Source of the DNA: Phenylobacterium zucineum HLK1
GTDB taxonomy: Bacteria > Pseudomonadota > Alphaproteobacteria > Caulobacterales > Caulobacteraceae
Direction of reading: 5' to 3'
Assembly: GCF_000017265.1 (NCBI RefSeq)
Contig: NC_011144.1
Coordinates: 806,001 to 870,000, forward strand
Length of the DNA: 64,000 bases
Under the pieces are notes generated by a model that saw only the letters and a program-made list of their open reading frames with translations, had not been told where the DNA came from and ran no database searches. A program made the position numbers and the translations under genes. This document shows positions 19,101 through 26,290 of this stretch, piece after piece. Each line of letters opens with the position of its first letter. Positions within the stretch are counted from its first letter, which is position 1.

Positions 19101-19281
19101 TCACCTGCAGCGGCTGGACGGAGGTGAGCTCCGGACGACGGATACGCGAACCCGTCACCACGACCTCGTCGACGCCGACCTCGGAGGTCTGGGCGGCGGC
19201 GAAGGTGGGCATCGACAGCGCGGCGGCCGCAGCGGCCGAGCTCAGGAGCGCCGTTCGAAGCAAGTTACGTGAAAAATTCAT
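16192..19281 (-). CDS. TonB-dependent outer-membrane receptor
   Basis: 1029 residues from the ATG at 19281; a TTG five codons upstream is also in frame but less likely. Signal peptide (SRNLLRTALLSSAAAAAALS to FAAAQ), a TonB-box-like DEVVVTGSRIRRPE, a plug domain with GGSAVYGSDAIAGVINIIT, and a long beta-barrel ending in an aromatic residue (FQAGLTARF). The length and RIRR(P)-type N-terminus are typical of the large substrate-receptor families of Caulobacteraceae that import oligosaccharides, siderophores or other organics using TonB energy. No substrate can be named; the neighbours are unrelated hydrolases. Confidence 0.92.
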   Translation of the reverse strand: MNFSRNLLRTALLSSAAAAAALSMPTFAAAQTSEVGVDEVVVTGSRIRRPELTSVQPLQVITTERMEERGFTNVADALNDIPSVGVPISPVGDQGSFGVGRNFINIFNLGTNRTLTLVNGRRFVGGNPASIFTGAAAGGQVDLNVIPTGLVDRIETVQAGGSAVYGSDAIAGVINIITKQDYDGVEVDGRYGWSDGGYDDWRARITAGKNFLDGRLSLSGSYEYNETGQLGFVDRQRTAEQLTFALNPANTSGSDNIPGQVIWLNRRIPEVTTGGLPFQANTSSLGRLVTIASPSGGRVTAQFGPGGVLVPYDAGTFVQPSVASGGEGMNLAELSSLISPVKRHVATAFAKFDVTDNIRVNGEFFYSQFDAVEPYNQPIYNAPLFGGNSSMLRMSTANPFLPAATRAALLDPANGLAADAANPGERIFYLSRASVDIGNNKTSADGETFRGVLSVEGDFDFLDRNFFWNLAYIHGQSDGSFQSPNIIQTRFLQAIDVVRDASGAVVCRDPSNGCAPLNMFGDGAPSQAALDFIGVQFESEYKILQTVYEANFGGDILDLPAGPWSFAAGFEARYEKSDFNPNAPQEAGVGRSAAITALTGKFDTKEFYGETLLPIFGGDFTFPLLHRLEIEGAYRDVDHSQAGSGKAWSYGGRWYPIPDLMIRAQKSRSFRAPAITELFLPTATSFMTATDPCHQANINSGPNPAVRRANCEAAFTALGLPADYSLVSQIQQATVQGATSGNPDLQNEIGKQWSIGMVYQPSFVPGLSINFDWVNIRLEDAINNFTLTSILQVCYDSPGGNADACSRFDRGTAASGRPGQILGRDEAIGNGSNSIGPQTGYINAGYTNFEGFTAGVNYRIDFVDWLGGAFGNMWGGNPGRVDVDLDIFHVERQETSVTGLGFDLNRDHGEIGNAKWRAKLETSYSRDPVAIVWTTNWIDESRFNNDFTIETRYPLKVDEYFLHDLSVTVNLDALTDRFGMGVLNDARARFVVRNVFDTKPPHGATNSANAYGTYDFIGRYFQAGLTARF

Positions 19282-19549
19282 TCTGCGGCCCCGCAAGATG
19301 ATTGGTCTGTTGGAGCGTCTCTGGGACGCTCAGGCGCCCGACGGGCCCTTCACGCGCGCGATGTCACACGCTGGAAGCACCCCCCAGGCAGCGGTGGCGA
19401 AAGCTGTCACGCTCCCGTCACAGCAGCAACCAGAACTCGCCATAAAGTGGCGTTCGATGGGGCGTCTGGTTCCAGTTTGGGCGGCGAGTGCGCCATACAT
19501 GTCACACCTGCCGGTAACCCGCGGCAAAAGTGACCCCTTTTCAAGACCT

Positions 19550-20563
19550 TCAGGCCAGGTCGCGGAGTGTAACCGCCAGTTGTTCCACCGACTCACCGGT
19601 GGTCGCCCACGAGCACATGAACCGCACCGAGCCGTCCAGGAAGCGGTAGGCGAACCAGCCGGCCGCGTGCAGCCGCGACAGCGCCGCATCGTCCATCTCC
19701 ACGAACACCGCGTTGGCCTCCACCGGATGGACGACGGGGAAGGGCATGAGCTCGGCCAGCCTGCGCGCCATGGCGTTGGCGTGGGCCGCATGGCGCAGGA
19801 ACGCGCCCGAGCCCAGCATGCCGATGAACGGCGCGGCGTAGAACCGGCCCTTGGACGGCAGCTGCCCCGCCTGCTTCAGCCGCGCGTCGAAGCGGCGGGC
19901 GAGGGCGCGGTCGAAGATCACGATCGCCTCGGTAGGCGGCATCCCCGCCTTGGTCCCGCCGACCACCAGGATGTCGACGCCCAGCTCCTTGATGGCTTTG
20001 AGGTCGAAGCCGGCGGCGGCGGCGTTGGCCAGCCGCGCGCCGTCGAGGTGCACGCCGTAGCCCTTGGCCTTCACGGGCGCGATCAGAGCGCGGAGCTCGT
20101 GCGCCGAATAGACCGTCCCGTACTCGGTGGCGTTGGTCAGCGAGAGCGCCGCCGCCGGCTGGCGGTAGGAGACGTCGGGCGCCGACAGGGGCTGCTCCAG
20201 GGCGGCCGGGTCGATCCTGCCGGAGGCGCCGGGCAGGCGGATCAGGCCCAGTCCCTGGCCGAAGAAGCCCGGCGCGCCGGTTTCGTCGGTGCAGACGTGG
20301 GCGTGCTCGTGGGCCAGCACCGCCTCGAAGGGCCGGCACAGGGCCGCCAGGGCGACGGCGTTGGCGGCGGTGCCCGAGGCGACGAACCGCACCTCGGCGT
20401 CGGCGTCCAGCATCTCGCGCACCAGGTCGGCGGCCTTGGCGCTGACGGGATCGGTCCCGTAGCCCGAGGTGAAGCCGGTGTTGGCGGCGGCGAGCGCCTC
20501 CAGCGCCTCGGGCGCGGCGGGCGCGGTGTTGTCCGAGGCGAAGTCGTAGCGGGCGTGGCTCAT
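19550..20563 (-). CDS. Low-specificity L-threonine aldolase family enzyme
   Basis: 337 residues. PLP-dependent beta-eliminating lyase fold: DFASDNTAPAAPEAL at the N-terminus, HVCTDETGAP, HLDGARLAN (172-180) and the PLP lysine K205 in VGGTKAGM. It cleaves threonine/allo-threonine to glycine and acetaldehyde, or phenylserine-type substrates. It precedes the epoxide hydrolase's downstream end by 17 nt on the same strand, so the two may be co-transcribed (epoxide hydrolase first). Confidence 0.88.
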   Translation of the reverse strand: MSHARYDFASDNTAPAAPEALEALAAANTGFTSGYGTDPVSAKAADLVREMLDADAEVRFVASGTAANAVALAALCRPFEAVLAHEHAHVCTDETGAPGFFGQGLGLIRLPGASGRIDPAALEQPLSAPDVSYRQPAAALSLTNATEYGTVYSAHELRALIAPVKAKGYGVHLDGARLANAAAAGFDLKAIKELGVDILVVGGTKAGMPPTEAIVIFDRALARRFDARLKQAGQLPSKGRFYAAPFIGMLGSGAFLRHAAHANAMARRLAELMPFPVVHPVEANAVFVEMDDAALSRLHAAGWFAYRFLDGSVRFMCSWATTGESVEQLAVTLRDLA

Positions 20564-20580
20564 GCCCGCCCTTTAGCCGC

Positions 20581-21723
20581 TCAGAGCGCCCGCGCCCAAG
20601 CCCTGACCTCGTCCACGAACAGGTCCGGCTCCTCCATCGCCGCGAAGTGGCCGCCGCGCGGCATCTCAGTCCAGCGGACGATGTTGTAGGCCCGCTCGGC
20701 CCAGCTCCGCGGCGGGGCGGTGTAGAGCGGCTCGCCGGGGAAGTTGGCGAAGGCGGTCGGCGTCTCGCAGCGCTCGCCCGCCGGAAGGGACACGCCGCCT
20801 TCCTCGATCAGGCCCCGGTAGTACCAGGCGCCCGTCGTGAAGCTGCCGGTCATCACGTAGAGCATGATGTTGGTCAGCAGCCGGTCCTTGGGAAAGGCCT
20901 CGTCGAGGGATTTCTCCCGCAGGTCGGCCCAGTCGTGGAAGCGTTCGGCGATCCAGGCGGCCTGGCCCACCGGGTTGCCCGCCGCCATCCAGGCGATCGA
21001 CTGGGGCTTGGAGGCCTGCAGGCGGAAGTAGGCGCCCATCACGTCCATCATCGCCTGCTGGCGCTGGATCCAGGCGACCTCGGCGTCCGACTGCGGCGGC
21101 CCGTCCGGGCGGAAGCCGATCATGTTCAGGTGGATGGCCGACACGTGCGCGGCGTGGTCGCGGCCCAGCCACGAGGTGACGAGGCCGCCCCAGTCGCCGC
21201 CCTGGGCGAGATAGCGGTCGTAGCCCAGCACCTGGGTCATCAGCCCGTTGAACAGCCGGGCTGTGGCGCGCTGGCCGATGGGGCGCTCGGGCTTCGACGA
21301 GAATCCGAAGCCGGGCAGGGACGGGATCACCAGGTCGAAGGCGTCGGCCGGATCGCCGCCGAACCGGCTCGGGAACGCCAGCTTCTCGATGCTCTCCCAG
21401 AACTCGTAGTGCGATCCGGGCCACCCGTGGGTCAGGATCAGCGGCCGCTTGCCGCCCGCTTCGCCGACCACGTGCACGAAGTGCAGGTCGAAGTCCTCCA
21501 CCCTGGCGGTGAACTGCGGGAACCGGTTCAGCTCGGCGACGGCCGCGCGCCAGTCCCAGGCGCCGGTCCAGTGCTCGCACAGGCTCCGCAGGTAGCCGCC
21601 GTCGCAGCCGTAGGCCCAGCCGTCGGGGACCGCCGGCGCCGGCGGCCAGGGGTAGGCCCGCACCTGGTCCAGCACCGCGGCCACGTCCGCGGCGCTCCAT
21701 GACACTTCGAACGGCTGCGGCAT
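20581..21723 (-). CDS. Epoxide hydrolase (EHN + alpha/beta-hydrolase)
   Basis: 380 residues. An N-terminal EHN domain (PFEVSWSAADVAAVLDQVR and the Trp-rich DWRAAVAELNRFPQF) precedes an alpha/beta-hydrolase with oxyanion HGWPG (99-103), nucleophile D177 in QGGDWGG and catalytic H359 in RGGHFAAMEEPDLF, the layout of microsomal-type epoxide hydrolases. It opens epoxides to diols. No signal peptide, so cytoplasmic. The threonine aldolase gene follows 17 nt downstream. Confidence 0.9.
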   Translation of the reverse strand: MPQPFEVSWSAADVAAVLDQVRAYPWPPAPAVPDGWAYGCDGGYLRSLCEHWTGAWDWRAAVAELNRFPQFTARVEDFDLHFVHVVGEAGGKRPLILTHGWPGSHYEFWESIEKLAFPSRFGGDPADAFDLVIPSLPGFGFSSKPERPIGQRATARLFNGLMTQVLGYDRYLAQGGDWGGLVTSWLGRDHAAHVSAIHLNMIGFRPDGPPQSDAEVAWIQRQQAMMDVMGAYFRLQASKPQSIAWMAAGNPVGQAAWIAERFHDWADLREKSLDEAFPKDRLLTNIMLYVMTGSFTTGAWYYRGLIEEGGVSLPAGERCETPTAFANFPGEPLYTAPPRSWAERAYNIVRWTEMPRGGHFAAMEEPDLFVDEVRAWARAL

Positions 21724-21808
21724 GGGGCTTCCTTCCTAAGCTGTGCGGCGAGGCTCGACGGATGACGCGACGGCGGTCAAGCTCCGCGCCGGAAGCTGGG
21801 GGGCGGCC

Positions 21809-22582
21809 ATGACAGGTATTGCCATCGCGGGCGCGGAGGGGGCGGCGGTCTGGCGCCGGCTGGCGGCGGCGGCGATCGACGGGGTGTTCTTCGTCCTCGT
21901 GGCCAGCCTCGTCTCGGTCGCGCTGTACACCGCTTCGGGCGGCAAGCTGCGGGCCTACGTCTTCCAGCCGGTGGACCGGTGCGAGCCCGCCCGCGAAATC
22001 TCGCCCGCCGTGGAGCGGGCGGCGCTCTCGGCCGTCCCGGCGCAGACGTCGCGGGTGGCCTCGGCCACCGCCTGCCGACGGCTGTTCCTGGGCCTGGAGA
22101 GCGGCCGCTTCGTCTCGGTGAACGTCGAGGCCCAGCAGGGGGAGACGCTCGTGGGCGCGGCGGTCCTGCAGCCGGTGGACCGCGCCGGCGAGCCGGTGGC
22201 GCCGATCTCGCTGGGTTGGGCCTATCCGCTGGCGTTCGTGCTGTGCATGGCGCTGGGCGAGGGCCTGATGCGCGGAACGCCCGGCAAGGCGGGCCTGGGC
22301 CTGCGGGTCGCGGCCGTGGGCGGCGGGCGGCTGGGCCTGGCGCGCGCCCTGGGACGCAACCTGATCGTCTACGGCTGGCTGCTGGCGGGGGCGGCGCTCC
22401 TGGCGGTCTCGCACCAGGCGACCCGCGCCGCGCCGTGGCTGGTCCAGTACGCCCGCCCGCTCTGGATCGCCGAACTGGCGGTGGTCGGGCTGCTGGCCGC
22501 CTGGGCGCTCGGGATGCTCCTTACCGGGCGGCCCGATCCCGCCTACGACCGCTGGATGGGCGCGCGCGTGGTGCGGACCTAG
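21809..22582 (+). CDS. RDD family membrane protein
   Basis: 257 residues from the ATG at 21809; a GTG at 21743 would add a non-conserved stretch. The N-terminal WRRLAAAAIDGVFFVLVA and the later RGTPGKAGLGLRVAAVGG are the two conserved RDD elements (Arg, Asp, and the GKxxLGLRV loop). About four hydrophobic segments, with a 100-residue hydrophilic insertion between the first and second holding two cysteines, probably periplasmic. Function of RDD proteins is varied (transport, stress). The stop shares one CTAG with the convergent TetR gene. Confidence 0.8.
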   Translation: MTGIAIAGAEGAAVWRRLAAAAIDGVFFVLVASLVSVALYTASGGKLRAYVFQPVDRCEPAREISPAVERAALSAVPAQTSRVASATACRRLFLGLESGRFVSVNVEAQQGETLVGAAVLQPVDRAGEPVAPISLGWAYPLAFVLCMALGEGLMRGTPGKAGLGLRVAAVGGGRLGLARALGRNLIVYGWLLAGAALLAVSHQATRAAPWLVQYARPLWIAELAVVGLLAAWALGMLLTGRPDPAYDRWMGARVVRT

Positions 22583-23181
22583 CTCGCTCCCGGCCGCAGG
22601 CCGCGGCTCATGGCCTGGCCCATGGCGTGGTGCAGGTCGCGGGCGGTCCCCGGCGGCAGCTTGCCGGCCAGCTCCAGCACGACCGCCCCGTGCGCCGCGG
22701 CCCAGAACATGGTGCCGAGCTGCTCCGGATCGCCCGCCAGCACGCCGTCGGCGATCAGGTCCTTCACATAGTCGCTGAGGGTCGCCCGGGCGCGCCGGCC
22801 GGCCTCCACCAGCTCGGGGTACTTGCCGTCGTCCGGCTGGTTCAGGTCGAACATCAGCTTGTAGGTGTGCGGGTGCTCGAGGGCGAAGTTCACATAGGCC
22901 TCGCCGACCGCCGCGCCCCGGGCCCGCGCGCCGCTCTTGGTCGCCCGCGCCGTCTCCAGCGCCTCGGCGAAGCGGTTGAAGCCGTTGGCGCGCACGGCGG
23001 CGAGGATGTCGTCCTTGTCCTGGAAGTAGCGGTAGGGGGTCATCGGCGAGACTCCCAGCGCCGCCGCGAGCTGGCGCATGGTCACCGCGTCGGGTCCCTT
23101 CTCGGCGAACAGGCGCTCGGCCGCCTCGCACAGGCGCTCGCGGAAGTCGGCGACATCGGACTCGGACAGGACGCGAGGCAT
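22579..23181 (-). CDS. TetR/AcrR family regulator (WHG C-terminal domain type)
   Basis: 200 residues. N-terminal helix-turn-helix: FRERLCEAAERLFAEKGPDAVTMRQ then LAAALGVSPMTPYRYFQDKDDILAAV, a textbook TetR recognition helix. The C-terminal region (YVNFALEHPHTYKLMFDLNQ, FWAAAHGAVVLELAG) fits the TetR_C_33/WHG ligand domain, which contains the WHG-like AAHG segment. It is divergent from the carotenoid oxygenase with 94 nt between starts and is the obvious candidate regulator of it, probably by releasing DNA upon binding a hydrophobic ligand. Confidence 0.88.
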   Translation of the reverse strand: MPRVLSESDVADFRERLCEAAERLFAEKGPDAVTMRQLAAALGVSPMTPYRYFQDKDDILAAVRANGFNRFAEALETARATKSGARARGAAVGEAYVNFALEHPHTYKLMFDLNQPDDGKYPELVEAGRRARATLSDYVKDLIADGVLAGDPEQLGTMFWAAAHGAVVLELAGKLPPGTARDLHHAMGQAMSRGLRPGAS

Positions 23182-23209
23182 GGAGACTCAGGGTTCGAAA
23201 AAAGCACGC

Positions 23210-23255
23210 TTGCCAAGGCGTAGACCTTACCTCATAAATTTACAACGTAAGTTGT
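23210..23255. promoter_or_regulatory. Promoter and inverted repeat between tetR and carotenoid oxygenase
   Basis: TTGCCA (23210-23215), 17 bases, CATAAA (23233-23238) is a possible promoter towards the oxygenase. Just downstream ACAAC-GTAA-GTTGT (23242-23255) is a perfect 5+4+5 inverted repeat, well placed for the adjacent TetR protein to block transcription. Short arms make this moderate evidence. Confidence 0.4.
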
Positions 23256-23275
23256 TCGGCTGAGGAGGAACGGCC

Positions 23276-24667
23276 ATGGACGGCGACGCTCGCATCAATC
23301 CCTACCTGACGGGCAACTTCGCCCCGGTCCGCTCGGAGGACGACTTCGACCTGCCTGTCGTGGGCGAGATCCCGCGCGAGCTGCGCGGCGCGCTGTTCCG
23401 CATCGGCCCCAATCCGCAGTTCGAGCCGCGCGACCCGAACCACCACTGGTTCTCGGGCGACGGCATGGTCCACGGCTTCTATGTCGAGGACGGCAAGGTC
23501 CGGTATCGCAACCGCTACGTCCGCACGCCCAAGTGGCAGGCCGAGAACGCCGCCGGCCGCTCGCTGTTCGGCAGCTTCGGCAATCCCATGACCACCGATC
23601 CCTCGGCCCTAGGCCAGGACTCGGGCGTCGCCAACACCAACATCGTCTGGCACGCCGGCCGGCTGATGGCGCTCGAGGAAGGCCACATGCCGACGCAGAT
23701 GGACCCGGGCACGCTGGAGACCATCGGCTACGCCGAAGCCTACCGCGGCCGCACGACGGCCCATCCCAAGCTCGACCCGGTGTCGGGCGAGATGGTCTGG
23801 TTCGCCTATGGCGTCGGCGACATGCCCCTGTCGGCCGGCATGAGCTACGGCGTGACCGGCGCCGACGGCAAGGTCGTGCGCCGCGACGACTTCCAGGCGC
23901 CCTTCGCCTGCATGGTCCACGACTTCATGGTCACGCAGAACCACGTCCTCTTCCCCATCCTGCCGCTGACCGCCAGCCTCGAGCGGGCGATGAGCGGCAA
24001 GCCCGCCTTCGCCTGGGAGCCCGAGAAGGGCGCCTACGTGGGGGTGATGCGCCGCGACGGCGACGTCGGCTCGATCCGCTGGTTCAACACCGAGGCCTGC
24101 TACGTCTTCCACCCGCTGAACGCCTGGGAGGAGGAGGGCCGGATCGTCGCCGACGTGATGCGCTACGACGCCGCGCCGCTGTTCCCCAACGCCGATGGCT
24201 CTCCGGGCCGCAAGACGGCGGCGCGGCTGGTCCGCTGGACGTTCGACCTGGCCGGTAACAGCGACGCCATCAAAGAGGAGCCGCTGGACGACCTCGACGG
24301 CGAGTTCCCGAGGGTCGATCCGCGCGTCGAGACGCTGCGCCACCGCCACGGCTGGTACGCGGCCGACCCGACGAACGGCAAGACCATCAAGCAGGGCGCG
24401 ATCGCGCACCTCGACCTGACCACCGGCGCGCGCCAGGTCTATGCGCTGCCGGACGGGGACCTGACCTCAGAGCCCGTGTTCACGCCCCGGTCGGCCGACG
24501 CGCCCGAGGGCGACGGTTGGGTCACGGCCGTGGTCTGGCGCGCGGCCGAGAACCGCTCGGACCTGCTGGTCTTCGAGGCGCAGGACATCGCCAGGGGGCC
24601 GGTCGCGACGGCGGCCATGCCGCGGCGCGTGCCCTTCGGCTTCCACGGCAACTGGGTGTCGCTCTAG
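23276..24667 (+). CDS. Carotenoid cleavage / lignostilbene dioxygenase family protein
   Basis: 463 residues. Fe(II)-dependent beta-propeller oxygenase: N-terminal NPYLTGNFAPV and ELRGALFRIGPNPQF, then HHWFSGDGMVHGF, the iron-ligand histidines in TTAHPKLDP, MVHDFMVTQNH and a C-terminal GFHGNWV. These enzymes split a carbon-carbon double bond in carotenoids, apocarotenoids or lignin-type stilbenes to give two aldehydes. ATG follows GAGGAGG. It is controlled presumably by the divergent TetR. Proximity of the three-subunit aldehyde oxidoreductase is not close enough to argue for a shared pathway. Confidence 0.9.
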   Translation: MDGDARINPYLTGNFAPVRSEDDFDLPVVGEIPRELRGALFRIGPNPQFEPRDPNHHWFSGDGMVHGFYVEDGKVRYRNRYVRTPKWQAENAAGRSLFGSFGNPMTTDPSALGQDSGVANTNIVWHAGRLMALEEGHMPTQMDPGTLETIGYAEAYRGRTTAHPKLDPVSGEMVWFAYGVGDMPLSAGMSYGVTGADGKVVRRDDFQAPFACMVHDFMVTQNHVLFPILPLTASLERAMSGKPAFAWEPEKGAYVGVMRRDGDVGSIRWFNTEACYVFHPLNAWEEEGRIVADVMRYDAAPLFPNADGSPGRKTAARLVRWTFDLAGNSDAIKEEPLDDLDGEFPRVDPRVETLRHRHGWYAADPTNGKTIKQGAIAHLDLTTGARQVYALPDGDLTSEPVFTPRSADAPEGDGWVTAVVWRAAENRSDLLVFEAQDIARGPVATAAMPRRVPFGFHGNWVSL

Positions 24668-24670
24668 CGC

Positions 24671-26170
24671 CTAGCCGCGGAACTCCAGCGCCTGGAAGCT
24701 GGCGGGCGTGGTGGGCGCGAGGAGGAAGCGGACCTCCAGCGTTCCCCGCTCGCACGGGAACTTCAGGATCGCCGCCATGGCGCTGTCGGTCCGCACCGGC
24801 TGCAGCTCGCCCCGACAGGCGCCCAGCTTCTCCTTGATCGGGACGATCTTCGCGTTCCGGTGGGCGGCGTCCTCGTCCAGCAGGAAGTTGACGGCCAGGG
24901 CGTCGGGCTCGGCCAGCACGTCGCCGGCCGCATAGATCCGCATGGCCCGCTCGGCCATGGCCGTCACCGCCGCGCTGGGCGGCGCCTGGCGCTGTGGGAA
25001 GGCCCCCGATTTCACCAGCCGGGTCGCCGCCTCGCGAACGACGACGGAGGCGGGCGCATAGGTCCGGTTCGTGAAGGCGAACACGCCCACGCCGCGCTGC
25101 GGCAGCATCAGGACGTTCGAGCCGTAGCCCGGCAGCCCGCCGGAATGGCCGAAGTGCGGCCCGAGCACGCAGTCGCTGTAGGGGATGGTCCCCATGCCGT
25201 AGCTGGCCGCCCGGTCGCAGCCCTCGGGATCGGACCGCCGCTGCACGGTGGCGTAGGTCTGGGGACGGGCGATCTCGCGGATGCTGGCGCGGGCCAGGAT
25301 CCCGTCCTCGGGCCCATCGCGCGGCGGCCAGGCGGCGAGCTCCCAGGCCATGTAGCGGGCGTAGTCGTTAGCGCTGGTCAGGAGCCCGCCCATCGCCCCG
25401 AAGGCGCCGGGACCCGGCGCCGGCTCGGGCGTCCAGCGCCCGTCCTCCCACCGATAGCCGCGGGCGAGGCGCCCGGCCGGGACCTTGCCGATGTCGAACG
25501 TGGTCGAGGCCATGCCCAGCGGCGCGAGGAAGCGGGCGCCGATGTAGTCGGCGTAGGGCGTCCCCGAGGCGTTCGAGACCACCCGGCCGGCGAGCGCATA
25601 GCCGAAGTTGGAATATTCGAACGCCGTCCCGGGCGCTCGCGAGAACGGGACGCCCGCCGCGACGAAGCGCGAGAAGTCCGGCTCCGCCATGTCGAGATGG
25701 CGGTCGCCCCAGGGGTCGTCGGTGACGAAGCCGCCGGCGTGGCTGAGAAGGTCGCGGACGGTGATCTTCGGGCTGTCCGTCGTGGGATACTTCAGCGCCT
25801 TCAGCTCCGGCACGTACTGCTCGGCGGGGGCGTCCAGCGACAGCCGGCCCTCGTCCCTGAGCTTCAGCGCCGCCAGCGCGGTGAAGTTCTTGGACATCGA
25901 GGCGATGCGGAAGACGGTGTCGGCCGTGACCGGCGCCTTCGTCTCCACGTCCTGCACGCCCAGGGTCCGGACGTAGGCCAGCTTGCCGTCGGCCACGACG
26001 CCATAGACGAGGCCGGGGACGTTCTGCTCGCGCATGAAGGCCTCGAATAGCGGGTCGATCTCGGCGAAGGCGGCCTTCTGGTCCCCCGTCTGCGCCGCCA
26101 CCGGCCCGATCAGGCCGAACCCGGCCAGGCAGAACGCGGCCAGCGCCGCCGCACAGCTTGCGAACTTCAT
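24671..26170 (-). CDS. Secreted serine hydrolase, beta-lactamase/penicillin-binding fold (class C family)
   Basis: 499 residues from the ATG at 26170 with a signal peptide (MKFASCAAALAAFCLAGFG, cleavage near VAAQ). Catalytic motifs: S91-x-x-K94 (SMSK), Y186-x-N188 (EYSN) and HSGG as the third motif. The Beta-lactamase (PF00144) domain covers about 35-370; a ~110-residue C-terminal domain of unclear type follows. Such proteins are esterases, D-aminopeptidases or lactamase relatives; true beta-lactam hydrolysis cannot be claimed. Its stop lies 3 nt beyond the convergent carotenoid oxygenase stop. Confidence 0.85.
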   Translation of the reverse strand: MKFASCAAALAAFCLAGFGLIGPVAAQTGDQKAAFAEIDPLFEAFMREQNVPGLVYGVVADGKLAYVRTLGVQDVETKAPVTADTVFRIASMSKNFTALAALKLRDEGRLSLDAPAEQYVPELKALKYPTTDSPKITVRDLLSHAGGFVTDDPWGDRHLDMAEPDFSRFVAAGVPFSRAPGTAFEYSNFGYALAGRVVSNASGTPYADYIGARFLAPLGMASTTFDIGKVPAGRLARGYRWEDGRWTPEPAPGPGAFGAMGGLLTSANDYARYMAWELAAWPPRDGPEDGILARASIREIARPQTYATVQRRSDPEGCDRAASYGMGTIPYSDCVLGPHFGHSGGLPGYGSNVLMLPQRGVGVFAFTNRTYAPASVVVREAATRLVKSGAFPQRQAPPSAAVTAMAERAMRIYAAGDVLAEPDALAVNFLLDEDAAHRNAKIVPIKEKLGACRGELQPVRTDSAMAAILKFPCERGTLEVRFLLAPTTPASFQALEFRG

Positions 26171-26290
26171 CTCTCGTCCCCCATCCGAACCGGCAGAAGC
26201 GCCGACAGGGGCCCGCCTCGTCAAGTTACGTCGGGGCAAGGTTGCCAGGGTCGCGCCGCGGGCTCATCCCTCGGGCGGGAGGTGCGTCAC

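Noticed and set aside
16276..19272. 998-codon open frame on the plus strand
   Set aside because: It is exactly antisense to the TonB receptor, is full of Arg/Gly/Ala/Val/Asp low-complexity and has no domain; a GC-rich mirror frame.
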